Shown here: one piece after another, positions 47,099-58,764 of the stretch | How positions within the stretch are numbered: the first letter of the stretch is position 1 | Layout: each line of letters opens with the position of its first letter | Made by a program: the position numbers and the translations under genes | The notes under the pieces: model-generated | Database searches by the model: none | What the model saw: only the letters and a program-made list of their open reading frames with translations | Told to the model about the DNA's origin: nothing | From: Cryptomeria japonica | Lineage: Eukaryota; Streptophyta; Pinopsida; Cupressales; Cupressaceae | DNA length: 64,000 nt | Direction of reading: 5' to 3' | Assembly: GCF_030272615.1 (NCBI RefSeq) | Contig: NC_081411.1 | Location: 213,275,744 to 213,339,743, forward strand

Positions 47099-50000
47099 GT
47101 GTCTAGTACCGAGCAATACATGTTGGTACAAACCACACTTCTTTCCAATAGGAGAACCATGTGGGTGTTGGACAGTGGATGTTCTCACCATATGACAGGT
47201 GATAAGGATAAATTTCTTCATTTGGAAGATTATGATGGTGGACTTGTTAAGTTTGGGGACAATTCAGGTATTCACATCAAAGGTAAAGGAACATTATTTT
47301 TAAATGATGACACTCCCATTAATGATGTATTTTATGTTGAGGGTTTAAAGCACAACCTTCTCAATGTCAGTCAAATATGTGATAGTGGGTATAATGTATC
47401 TTTTAGTTCTCAAGGTTGCACTATCACAAAAAGTTCTGGAAGGGTTGTTGCTACTGGATTGAGAACCTCTGGTAATATTTATAATCTACTTGACTCCACT
47501 GATTATGAAAATCATAAAAGTATGTGTCTTGTGAGTTAGATTGAAGAAAATTAGCTTTGGCATAAACGTCTGGGTCATGTGAATTTTGACAATCTTGTGA
47601 GAATTAGTAAGAATCAAAATGTCAGAGGTCTACCTATTCTAAGCAAACCAACAAATGCTATATGTAAAGAATGTCTTAAGGGAAAATAGACAAAGGTATC
47701 TTTTAAATCAAAAGAGCATTCTTCTACTAGGCCCTTACAACTTGTACATACAGATTTATGTGGTCCTACAAGGACTCAATCAATCAATGGAGATAAATAT
47801 TTTATGCTCTTTGTTGATGATTATACTAGAATGGTCTGGGTTACTTTTCTAAAACACAAATCTTAAGCATTTGATAGATTTAAAGTTTTTAGGAAAATGG
47901 TAGAATGTGAGTCAGATTTGAAATTAAGATGTCTAAGATCTGACAAAGGTGGTGAGTTTACATCACAGGAATTTGTGGATTACTGCGGAAAACATGGAAT
48001 CAAAAGGTAGTATGTAGCTACATGAACACCTCAACAAAATGGAGTAGTTGAGAATAAGAATAGGACTGTGAAGGAGATGACTCGTACAATGCTAAATGAA
48101 GCCAATTTGCCAGATAAACATTGGAAAGAGGCTGTTCATACATCAGTCTATATTTTGAATCATGTGCAAATCAGAGTAAAATCTACTTTTACTCCTTATG
48201 AACTCTGGTATGGTAAAGCAACTTCCATTAAATATTTCAAAATATTTGGTTGCAAATGTTATATTAAGAGGGATGAGGAAAATCTACGAAGTTTTGATAC
48301 TAAGACTGATGAGGGTATCTTTCTTGGATACTCTACTCAGAGTAAAGCTTATAGATGTTTCAATAATAGGTTGAAGAAAATTGTTGAAACAATAAATGTG
48401 AGATTTGATGAGCAGTTTCTGTTAAGTAATGATTTGCACGATGTTGAAGAAGATGCTCCAATGAAGCTTGATCAAGTTCCTAAATCTACGGAAATGGAAA
48501 AAAAAAATGAAATGAGCAAATCAATCTCTAATGAAGAGGATTCAAATGTAGAAGATTCAAATGCAAATGATTTAAATACAAAAACAAGAATTCATCAGTA
48601 TACTCCTTCAAGGATTATTACAAAGAGACATCCTCAAAATCAGGTTATTGGTAACATGGATGCAGGGATTTTAACCAGAAGAAGAGCAAAAACTACTGAA
48701 CAAGCTCAAATAGCTAAGCACTATTGTTTGGTAACTAATTTTGAACCGAAAAATGTTTTTGATGCTTTATCCGATCAATGCTGGTTAAATGCTATGAAAG
48801 ATGAAATTAATCAAATAGAAAAGAATAAAACATGGGTGTTAGTGCCTAGGCCAGATGATAAAAATGTGATAGGAGGCAAATGGGTGTTTAGAAACAAGCT
48901 TGATGAATCTGGACAGGTTGTTAGAAATAAAGCACGTTTTGTTTGTAAGGGTTATGCACAATAGGAAGGGATAGACTTTGGTGAAACATTTGCACCTATA
49001 GCTAGATTAGAATCAATCAGAATATTTCTTGCATACTCTTGCTATAAAAATTTTAAAGTTTACCAGATGGATGTCAAAACTGCTTTTCTCAATGGCTATC
49101 TTGATGAAGAAGTTTATATGGAACAACCAGAAGGTTTTGAATCTGTAGATAAACCTGATTATATGTACAAATTAAAAAAGGCACTCTATGGCCTCAAACA
49201 AGCTCCAAGAGCTTGGTACTCCAGATTGGATGCTCATCTTACAAGAAATGAATTTACTAAAGGAGGAGTGGACAACAATTTGTATGTTAAGGTCGCAGGT
49301 AATGACATTCTAGTTGTTGAAGTATATGTGGATGACATTATTTTTGGCTGCAATAATGATTCCTTGTCTAAAAAGTTTTCTAAAATCATGGAATCTGAAT
49401 TTGAAATGTCCATGTTGGGTGAATTAACCTTCTTCCTTGGTCTTCAAGTAATGCAGCTTAAACAAGGCATTTTTCTGTCACAAACTAAATATGCCAAAGA
49501 AATGCTTAAGAAGTTTAACATGATAGACTGCAAACCAGTTAGCACTCCAATGGAAACTAGTTGTAAATTATCTAAGTCTGATGACTCACCTAAGGTAAAT
49601 CAATCAGAGTATAGATCAATGATAGGCAATTTGTTATATTTGACTGCATCTAGACCAGATTTGATGTTTGCAATATGTTTGGTTTCACGTTTTCAATCTG
49701 CACCAAAACAATCTCATTTGAATGTTGTGAAACGAATTTTCAAGTATATTCAGGGTACTTTAGACTATGGTTTATGGTATCCTCGAAATAATGATTTCAC
49801 TCTTGTTGGTTTCACTGATTCTAATTGGGCTGGCTATATAGGTGATCGTAAGAGCACTAGTGGTGCTGCCTTCTTTCTAGGTGACTGTCTTGTTGCCTGA
49901 CACAACAAAAAGCAAGACTGTGTTACTTTGTCCACTGCAGAATCTGAATACATTGCTGCCACTGCATGTTGTACACAACTGATATGGATACCCCACCAAA

Positions 50001-50290
50001 TTGCTGATATGGGTATTTCTGTTGCTAAGCCTGTTCAATTTTTTGTGACAATACAAGTGCTATTAGTCTTTCCAAAAATCCTGTTATGCATTCTCGCACT
50101 AAACATGTTGCTACCATATTACATTTTTTGCGAGACCAAGTGTTGGCTAATGAGTTTTAGCTTTTGTATGTGCCTTCTCAGGCACAAGTGGTTGATATTT
50201 TTACCAAAGCTTTATCCAAAGAAACATTTGAAAGGCTTCGGGAAAGGTTGGGAGTTCTCTCTCAATCTGGTATTCTCAATTCGTGCACAA
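47099..50290 (+). pseudogene. pol: Copia-2 pol: protease, integrase, reverse transcriptase, RNase H (degenerate)
   Basis: Protease has WVLDSGCSHHMTGD near 47165-47205. The integrase zinc region is near 47555-47680 and its core follows with [12 protein letters not shown] and RCLRSDKGGEF; the C-terminal part has ELWYGKATSIKYFKIFG near 48200. RT has [12 protein letters not shown] near 49060 and the catalytic YVDDIIFG near 49325-49350. RNase H covers about 49600-50230, with [13 protein letters not shown] and TAESEYIAA. The frame beginning at 46196 runs through all of this. Stops occur at 47537, near 47552, 47687, 47864, 48008, 48023, 48962 and 49898, and a frameshift near 50040 damages the end of RNase H. 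Cores of RT and gag are nearly intact, so the element is younger than Copia-1. Confidence 0.93.
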
Positions 50291-50490
50291 ATTGAGGGGG
50301 AACTTTGCTCCTCTAGCAGCCATCTGCTACTTTGCCCTTTGTCCTTGAGACAAAAAGGGGGAGAAACAAACATCATTGATAGTTATATTTGGATTTCTTT
50401 ATACATGATACACAATGATATTTATGGTACAGTGAGTGTGCTGGTTATGAGATTCAAATCAATGATGAAATGTTTTTTTTTACCATCAAG

Positions 50491-50505
50491 GACAAAGGGG
50501 GAGTT
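50491..50505 (+). other. Copia-2 polypurine tract
   Basis: GACAAAGGGGGAGTT directly precedes the TG of the 3' LTR, as expected for the second-strand primer. Confidence 0.9.
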
Positions 50506-51942
50506 TGTTGACTCTTGATTGCCCTTCACGACAAAAAAAAAGGGGTGACATCTTGAAAGGCATGTTGATAAATCATTGGCATATTTTTATTAATAATGCT
50601 ATCATGCCTCATCTACATATTGTTCAATGAAATTTATGATGTGTACAACCACGTAATGACTTGGCATCAACTTACCTGACATTCTTGCACGAGACTCTAT
50701 TGTGGACTTCAAATGTTTTGAAATCCTATTTTATATTTTGGTTTCTTAAGTGGTTAAAGAAAAAATAAACAACAATGTTTTATTTTGTTGCACAAACCCT
50801 AGAAGGTGCCGCCATGGGTAATTTGAAGGCTTTAATAATGATTTTTCTATTTCAGATTTTTACAGAGCAGTAAAAAAGTTGCAAAATGTTTTTCTCTTTT
50901 GTAAAAAGAGATGAGTAGGAATAAAGAGTTTGATGGTTTTTTTTTCACGGTCATGTAACTATTTTTTTTAAAGATAACAAAAGTTTTACAAGGGTTTTAT
51001 ATGCTATAAACAAGAGATTCGTTGTTCATACGGATTTCAGTTTTCTAGAGCAGATTTATAACTATTTTAAAATGTTATACAAAAATCATGTTTCCATTTA
51101 GAAAGCCTAACTAATATAGTTACCCTATTTTGGAAGGTATATTTGGAAGGTTGTTTTTCGAACAGTTTTGATTTAAAAAAAAAAAATAGTTCATTTTAGT
51201 TTTGGAACCGATTCTACATCTTTGGGAATTTATACATATCATGGCCGTGACATTTTGGAAAAGTGTGTGTGAGTGTGAAAAAAAAAAAAAGGCAGGGAAA
51301 ACTGTGTGTTACTTGCTGTGATCAGTGAAAAAGATTGAAAGGGTTTTTCATTGCATAGTGTGAAAACTCTGTTTTTTCAGAAGTTCAGTGTGAATTTGAT
51401 TTTGGAAATCAAGGGCAGAAAGGATTATTGTATTTCATACAAATAACAGAGTATACAAAGTATGTGATTTCTCTGCACTTTATAGGAGTATATTTGTAAA
51501 AGGAAATTGTTTCAGTTGTACTCTTATAATCTCAAAGTTGCACAAGTATATTTCTGCAATTATGATGTGGTTGTTGCTCCTTGCAGACAATGTACAGAGT
51601 TGGTTCTCATTGTTATAATAAAAAGGATCTTTACGAGTGGTTTTTCTACCCCAAGAGGGTTTTCCACTCATGAAATCTTTGTGTCATGTGTCAAAAGTTT
51701 TCCATTAGTTTCATGCTCTAATATGTTGGATTATTTCATTTGTTTTGCATTGTGCTAATTCATACAATTGTTGTTTTATATCTGCACATTCCATGTTACT
51801 ATGTCAATTATAAAATTAAATGTTATTTACTTCATTTCTGAAATTTCAACTTCTCTTTCAAAACTTCTTGTATGAGTTAATTTCTTAGACTCTAATTCAC
51901 CTCCCGGCCTCTTAGAGTCTTATAGTCAATTCACTTCCAACA
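50506..51942 (+). repeat. Copia-2 3' LTR
   Basis: 1,437 bp, starting TGTTGACTCTTG and ending CACTTCCAACA before the ATGTA duplication. It keeps the segments missing from the 5' LTR (near 50865-50900, 51137-51150 and 51293-51353). Open stretches in it are not genes. Confidence 0.95.
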
Positions 51943-51947
51943 ATGTA

Positions 51948-52185
51948 GTGTCGCAGTTAAAACACTTAGTTTTTTATTACAAAAAAAATAGGTTTTGAAG
52001 GGACCCTGAAACCCTTTACATCAGATTACAAAAGATAGATCAAATAGAGTCCAATCATAACAAAATTACAACAAAACAATCAAACGAGGCTGAGAGATAG
52101 CAAAAAACAAACAAAAGACTACTCAACCCACAAAAACAACAAAAGGCTAGCAAAATTACAACATAGAACTAGCAACAGAAAAAGA
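51948..52185 (-). other. Likely 3' terminal region of a minus-strand LINE-like unit
   Basis: On the minus strand this reads as a T-rich, G-containing tail after the ORF at 52186, including AAGGGTTTCAGGGTCCC and an AATAAAAAAC stretch close to the end, as at the 3' end of a polyadenylated retroelement RNA. The boundary with older sequence is not clear because Copia-2 inserted within a few bases of it. Confidence 0.45.
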
Positions 52186-53687
52186 TTAACCCAGATTTTT
52201 AAGGTTCTCCTCAACCATCTCCTTATCCATGTCCACAACAACTCTGCCCATGTGAGATTTCTCCAACTTGCTAACCATGGTAGACATAGTGTCTGCAGAA
52301 GCCTTCACAATGTTCTGACTAGTTTCCATAATTCCCCTGAGGGTGGTCTCACACTTTGCAATTCCGGCCTCCATATCCACAAAAAATATTTCCTTAACAC
52401 ATTGAGTAGCTTCCATATTCTTGGCCAAACAATATGGCATCACCTATTTTTCACTTTCAGTCCACAAAAGACCAGCCGAGGTACCATCAACCATCTCTTT
52501 ACCAGCAATGACAGGGTGAGCTCTCAAAGTACTATGCAACAAATCTTTAGCATTAGCCTGCATTACTTCCATCTTGGAAGATAAAGATCGCTGCTTAAGA
52601 TTGATGTTTTTGATTTCATACAATACCCATCTGAAAAGACGAAAAACCTCCAATGAGCTGTTTTGGGCAACATTAAGCACATCAAATGGTATTTCCTGTT
52701 TAGGATGAAAATCCTGAGGGGAAAAATCCATCGCATCCTGAGAATTCTGCTCTGAGCCATGAGAGGAAGATGACACCTCAACATTTTGAGTTTCGTCTAT
52801 GGAATCCTGGTCATCATAGCTATCAAAAACCTTCAAAGTGGCCTTTTGAGATTTACCCTTAGGGCGTTTACTCAAGCTTTCCCCACTAGCACCAGGGGAA
52901 CCCTTACTCACACCCGTAACAACTATCTTCACCCTCGTTTTGGCCATTTTGCTAGAATGAGGGGCATAATCCCCATCATCACTATCAGTTTCCCATCCTT
53001 TCGACTCAGATTCCTCACTAATATGAATATTTTCAGTAGAAATAGGGGATGGCTTACTGGGGTTTTTAGAACCCCTAGCTTTCAAATGCTAAAAAATTAG
53101 AGCAATTAAACCTTGGTGTAAAACAAGATTAACATGGGGGTTTTCCTTGAAATCAACAATACTTGCATTCAAAGAAAACAAATAAAATGGGAATGACATT
53201 TTCTCATTATGATGGAAATGGTTAAGGAACACAAAGTGATACCTATAAATTTTAGTGAATCTGCCATCTAGAGTGAAGAACTCCATAATCACCTTCAGAA
53301 GCCCTCGCCATTTGGCTTCAATTTGCTTCAGCTCAAAATGGGTCTTATTGTCTTTCACCAGGCATCCACGTTCCTTCTCCTTCTTGGGGAATCTCTTCAC
53401 AACAACATCATAGATTTTTCTATCTCTATAAAACTTAATCCCCTCCATAGACATTTCTGTCACTTCAACAATAAGATCTTCATTAATCTCAGTCACCATA
53501 CCAAATAGATGCACCTTACCATCCTTCCATCCCTTCACAAATTGTCTTGTAACACTTTGGTTATGCCCATGCAACTTCTCCAGAAAGGTCACCACTCCCC
53601 CCTTCTATAATCTATGCCAAATGGTAGGATTCTTCTTCCAATTAGCATAGTTGGGAGGTTCCACCCGGTGCCGCTGCCCCCCATAGT
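52186..53687 (-). pseudogene. Unrecognised ORF 3' of the LINE ORF2, gag-like or element-specific
   Basis: One minus-strand frame is open from about 53687 to 52186 except for stops near 53607, 53088 and 52444. The N-terminal part is conserved-looking: FLEKLHGHNQSVTRQFVKGW, then residues EVTEMSMEGIKFYRDRK and SFPFYLFSLNASIVDFKENP. The middle is low-complexity, rich in serine, lysine and acidic residues (PSKPSPISTENIHISEESES). The C-terminal part is helical and possibly coiled. I associate this kind of ORF with gymnosperm repeats but know no function. It follows the LINE ORF2 in the same orientation, with no A-tract between them once Copia-3 is removed, so it may belong to the same element. No catalytic or zinc motif is seen. 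Confidence 0.6.
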
Positions 53688-53742
53688 ATTAAAACTTAGC
53701 TCAGAGACAACCAACTTTAGAAGAATAGGGTTTGCAGTAGAA

Positions 53743-54163
53743 TGTTAAAATGTGGCAACTGATCAGAAAAGTACTGTACACTTAGCACGTATCCTCGACG
53801 GGGTCCAGGGTCGGGCAGGGGTTTGGGGGCGGGAGCCCCCCAGAAAATTTTTTTTGGGGGTATTTTTTGTTGATGAAAATCGACATTGTAATAAAACCCT
53901 AAAAAGGCTGACTTTGATTGTTGCCCTAAAAACGCATGTTATAAGTGGTTGGGATGCTTAAGGCATTGTAAGGTTGATGTACTATTTTTGCTGGATAATA
54001 AGAAAGATTGGATGACTATGTATGGTGGACGTAACCCATTCTGGGCGAACCATGTTAAATCTCTGTGTTATCTATGTCCTGTTTTATTCCTTTATCTTTT
54101 GTATTTAAATCTACATATAATTGTTAGTTCATATTTGCTTTGGATCTGCTTGAAACCCTAACA
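53743..54163 (+). repeat. Copia-3 5' LTR
   Basis: 421 bp, starting TGTTAAAATGTGG and ending ACCCTAACA. It carries about 20 more bases than the 3' LTR in a GC-rich stretch (53792-53830), before the shared CGGGAGCCCC motif. A TATA-like TATTTAAAT lies near 54100. Confidence 0.94.
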
Positions 54164-54165
54164 AT

Positions 54166-54177
54166 TGGTATCAGAGC
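54166..54177 (+). other. Copia-3 primer binding site (initiator tRNA-Met type)
   Basis: TGGTATCAGAGC, two bases after the 5' LTR end; an exact match to the plant initiator tRNA-Met complement. Confidence 0.92.
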
Positions 54178-54223
54178 AAGGTATTTTGTAAATTGGAAGG
54201 ACTCTCAGATTTGAGTGGGAGCA

Positions 54224-57200
54224 ATGGAGGATTCCAAATTCAAGGTCGAAAAGTTTAACGGCCAGAATTATCAGTTATGGAAAATGGAGATGGAGGTTTA
54301 CCTGTATCAAAAGGATTTGTGGCGGCCATTGGAAGGAAAGGAAAAGAAACCAACCACAATGTCAGATGAAGAGTGGGACATTTTAGATAGAAAGGCACTG
54401 GGATCCATTCGATTGTGCCTTGCGCCGTCTGTAGCATTCAATATAACAGAAGCAAAAACGACTATAGATTTGATGGCAACATTGGCTAAGTTGTATGAGA
54501 AACCCTCGGCTTCGAATAAGGTATTTCTTATGAAGCATTTGTTTAATTTGAAAATGAGTGAGGGAGGATCGATAGCGGAGGACTTAAATAAATTTAATAC
54601 AATTACTAGTCAATTGTCTTCGGTAAAAATTACCTTTGTAGAAGAGGTTAGGGCTCTCTTGATTTTATGTTCTTTGCCAGAAAGTTGGAATAGCTTGGTT
54701 ATGGTTGTAAGTAACTCTGTCTCTGGTAAAAATACTTTGGTATTTGATGATATTGTTGGTGTTATCCTAAGCGAGGAAATGTGAAGGAAAAACATAGGTG
54801 AGACTCCAATATCATCGAGTAGTGTTTTGAATGTGGAGAACAAAGGAAGATCAAAGGAAAGAGGAAAAGGCCCTTGGAATGAGAAGTCATGAGGGAAGTC
54901 AAAAAAAGGATGCTCTCAATCTAGAGGAAAGAAAGATTGTTGTTACTGCAGAAAGCCTGGTCATCTAAAGAAAGACTGTTGGTCTCGGAAAAACAAAGAA
55001 AGAGACAAAAATGAAAATGACACTAAGGAAGCTAATATTGCAAGTAATACTTTACAAGATGCTTTAATCTTATGTTTGGATAATGTTAATGATTCTTGGG
55101 TAATAGATTCTGGGGCTTCATTTCATGCTACACCCCACAGAAAATATTTTCTAGATTATGTTCAAGGTGATTTTGGACAGGTATATTTGGGTGATGATGA
55201 GTCCTATCAAATTGTTGGAAAAGGAAAGATAAAGATCAAGTTGTAGAATGGAAATGACTGGTTTCTGTAGGAGGTAAGACATGTTCCTAATTTAAGAAGA
55301 AATTTAATTTCTGCAGGGCAACTAGGTAGTGAAGGTTGCATAGTTACCCTCTCAGATAGTATGTGGAAGGTCGCTAAAGGATCATTAGTAATAGCTAAAG
55401 GTGCGAAGGTAGGCACATTATATCTGTGTACAGGTAACACTTACTCTAGCCTAACTGCTATAGATAAAGTTACTGCAGGGACAACAACAATAAATGTTGC
55501 AAGAATAGATTCGATAATGTGGCACCATAGGCTTGGGCACATGAGTGAGAAAGGGATGAAAAACCTTCACTCTAAAAATCTATTGTCAGGACTAAAGAAT
55601 ATTGATTTAGAGTTCTGTGAAAACTGTGTTTACGGTAAACAGAAAAGAGTCAGATTTCTCAAGGTTGGGAAAGAGAAGAAGAGTGAGAAGTTAGAGCTTG
55701 TACATTCAGATGTATGGTGACCAGCTCAGGTATCATCTCTTGGTGGCTCTTGTTATTATGTTATTTTTATTGATGACTCAGCCAGAAAAATATGGGTATA
55801 TTTCCTAAAACAAAAATCAGATGTTTTTGAAACTTTTAAGAAATGGAAAGTTTTGGTTGAGAATGAGACAGGAAAAAAGTTGAAGTGTCTCAGATTGGAT
55901 AATGGAGGTGAATATTGCAGCAAAGCATTTGAAGATTACTGCTCTTGAAATGGGATTAGAAAGTAGAAGACAGTTCGAGGAACTCCACAGGAAAATGGTG
56001 TGTCAGAGAGAATGAATAGGACTATCATGGAACGCGTGAGGAGCATGAGATTGCATGCTGGATTGCCCTTACATTTTTGGGCAGATGCTGTACATACTAC
56101 TGTCTATTTGATAAATAGAGGAGCTTCAACCCCTTTGGATGGTGGTATTCTAGAGAAGGCATGGACTGGTAAAAAGGTAAATTATTCTTTTCTAAAAATT
56201 TTTGGTTGCGAAGCTTTTGTCCATGTTGATAAAGAAAACAGAACCAAGCTTGATGCTAAATCTCAGAAATGTACCTTTATTGGATATGGGATAGATGAAT
56301 ATGGCTATCAGTTATGGGATTTTGAAAATAAGAAAATAACTAGAAGTAGAGATGTTATATTCAATGAGAAGGTTATGTATAAAGAACAGATGCAGGAAAA
56401 GAAGCATGAACTGGACAAACAAGAATATGTGGTGTTGGATGAGATTCCTGAAAATGAAATGCCACGGATACCTGATGCTTAGCAACAATAGATTGTCCCA
56501 CAAACTCCTGCAAGTGTTAGACGTTCTATGAGGACAAGTAGACCCCCTACAATATTTTCTCTTTCTTTGTATTCTATTTTATTAACGGGTTCTGGTGAAC
56601 TAGAAGAATATGAAGAAGCAATGCAGGTGGATGCCAAACAACAGTGGGAGCTAGGTATGAAAGAGGAGATGGACTCCTTGATGAAAAATAAGACTTGAGA
56701 CTTAGTCCCTTTACCTACAGAAAAAAGAGCCTTGCCTAACAAATGGGTTTGTCAGCTGAAGGAGGAGGAAGGAGGTCAAAAAAGATATAAGGCCAGACTT
56801 GTGGTAAAAGGTTTTGCACAGAAAAAGGGTATAGATTATGATGAAATATTTTCTCCAGTTGTAAAAATGACTTCAATTAGAACTGTACTTAGTCTTGTGG
56901 CTTTAGATGATTTACATCTTGAACAATTAGATGTCAAAACAACTTTTCTCCATTGAGATTTGGAGGAGGAAATCTACATGTTGCAACCACAGGGATATGA
57001 GGTCAAAGGTAAGGAGAACTTGGTGTGCAGGTTGAAGAAAAGTTTGTATGGCCTAAAGCAAGCACCCTGACAATGGTATTTAAAATTTGATAGTTTCATG
57101 GTTGAACACGGTTATCATAGATGTCATTCTGATCATTGTGTATATTTTAAGAGATCGGATAATGGCAATTATATTATCCTGTTGCTTTATGTTGATGACA

Positions 57201-58151
57201 TGCTTGTTGCTGGTTCTAACATGGAACACATAAATGATTTTAAACAAAAATTAGCCAGGTCATTTGCTATGAAGGATTTGGGTGCAGCTAAGAAAATTCT
57301 CGGTATGAGGATTACATGAGACAGGAAAAATAGAACCTTGAATTTGTCCCAATGCGAATATATAAGGAAGGTGTTGAAAATATTTAACATGCAGAATGCA
57401 AAAGTAGTTAGTACACCTTTGGCTAGTCATTTCAAATTGACTAAGGAGATGTGCCCGAAGGCACAGGAAGAGGTTAATAAAATGTCTAACATCCTATATT
57501 CATCAGCTGTTGGTAGACTGATGTATGCAATGGTATGCACAAGGCCAAATATTGCACATGCAGTGGGAGTTGTAAGCAGGTTTTATGAGTAATCCGGGTA
57601 TGGAACATTGGAATGCTGTGAAATGGATTCTTCGATATTTGAAAGGAACTACTACGAAGGCATTATATTTCAAAGGATCTAATGCTGCTCTGAGTGGATT
57701 TGTTGACTCTGATCTGGTGGGTGATATTGATTCATGGAGGAGTACTACAAGGTATGTTTTTACTATAGGGGGAACTGCAGTCAGTTGGGTTTCTAGGCTG
57801 CAAAAGGTTGTTGCACTTTCAACCACTGAAGCTGAGTATGTTGCTGCTACAGAAGCTAGCAAGGAGATGATTTGGTTACAATATTTTTTGGAGGAATTCG
57901 GTCAAACACAGGAGGATCACCCATTGTATACTGATAGCCAGAGTGTCATTCATCTTGCGAAGAACTCTGCTTTTCATTCAAGGACAAAGCACATTCAGCT
58001 CAGGTACCACTTCATCCGGACTGTTCTGGAGGAGGGTCAGTTACGGCTTGAGAAGATTCACACAAGTGAGAATCCTGTCGATATGTTCACGAAGGTAGTT
58101 CCACAGGAGAAGCTGATTTCTTCATCAATTTTTGTTGGTCTTCTTGATTGA
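54224..58151 (+). pseudogene. gag-pol: Copia-3 gag-pol polyprotein (degenerate)
   Basis: Starts at the ATG at 54224 (MEDSKFKVEKFNG). The gag N-terminal region is followed by one zinc knuckle near 54940-54980 (CCYCRKPGHLKKDC, all ligands present). The protease follows with WVIDSGASFHAT near 55098, then the integrase zinc region (HHRLGHMSEKG) and core with RLDNGGEY near 55890. Downstream are ERMNRTIMERVRSM and FLKIFGCEAFVHVD. RT has EQLDVKTTFLH near 56920 and LYVDDMLVAG near 57185-57215. RNase H ends the frame, with residues STTEAEYVAA near 57820. All parts up to about 57590 share one frame. Nonsense codons include 54782, 55244, 55268, 55718, 56480, 56698, 56954, 57068 and 57317; a frameshift lies near 57590. 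It cannot make a working product. Confidence 0.94.
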
Positions 58152-58237
58152 TAATTGTGGAATTTATACCAGTCAAGTCCTAGTGTTTTATCCAGCAGAT
58201 GTTGCATGTACAGTGGTGTCGTGTAGTATCAGTCTCC

Positions 58238-58248
58238 AAGTGGGAGAT
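58238..58248 (+). other. Copia-3 polypurine tract
   Basis: AAGTGGGAGAT directly before the TG of the 3' LTR. The same short tract is typical of Tnt1-like copia elements. Confidence 0.88.
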
Positions 58249-58648
58249 TGTTGAAATGTGGTGACTAATCAGAAAAGTACTATACACTTAGCACGTAAAG
58301 TGGGGATTTGGCGGCGGGAGCCCCTGAGAAATTTTTTTTTGGGGGTATTTTTTGTTCATGAAAACTGACATTGTAATAAAACCCTAAAAAGGTCGACTTT
58401 GATTGTTGCCCTAAAAACACATCTTATAAGTGGCTTTGATGCTTAAGGCATTGTAAGGTTGATGTACTATTTTTGCTGGATAATAAGAAAGATTGGACGG
58501 CTGTGTATGCTGGACGTAACCCATTCTGGGTGAACCACGTTAAATCTCTATGTTATTTATGTTCTGTTTTATTCCTTTATCTTTTGTATTTAAATCTGCA
58601 TATAATTGTTAGTTCATATTTGCTTTGGATCTACTTGAAACCCTAACA
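58249..58648 (+). repeat. Copia-3 3' LTR
   Basis: 400 bp, starting TGTTGAAATGTGG and ending ACCCTAACA directly before TAGAA. Differences from the 5' LTR are scattered substitutions and the ~20-bp indel in the GC-rich stretch. Confidence 0.94.
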
Positions 58649-58764
58649 TAGAAAAACCAACGACTTCAAAATCAAATAGCACCCATATAGCTTGCGAACT
58701 CTAGCAGTAATAATAGCAACTTAAGGCAGCCAACCCAAACACTTACCATAAAATGATGACAAAA

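Larger units (their letters stand above)
44190..51942 (+). mobile_element. Ty1/copia LTR retrotransposon (Copia-2), Sirevirus-like, degenerate
   Basis: A 7,753-bp element flanked by ATGTA (44185-44189 and 51943-51947), with LTRs of 1,328 and 1,437 bp, an initiator tRNA-Met primer site and a purine tract beside the 3' LTR. The order gag, protease, integrase, RT, RNase H is copia. A long gag with a coiled coil and three zinc knuckles suggests the Sirevirus group. From 46196 to about 50040 one frame is open except for nonsense codons. It sits between the 3' flank of the host gene model and the 3' end of the minus-strand LINE-like sequence. Confidence 0.95.
53743..58648 (+). mobile_element. Ty1/copia LTR retrotransposon (Copia-3), Tnt1/Tork-like, degenerate
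   Basis: A compact 4,906-bp element flanked by TAGAA (53738-53742 and 58649-58653), with LTRs of 421 and 400 bp, an initiator tRNA-Met primer site and a purine tract beside the 3' LTR. One polyprotein frame of about 1,300 codons, the length usual for Tnt1-type elements, starts at 54224 and carries gag, protease, integrase, RT and RNase H. It is broken by about a dozen nonsense codons and one frameshift near 57590. It inserted between the LINE ORF2 end and the downstream ORF. Confidence 0.95.
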
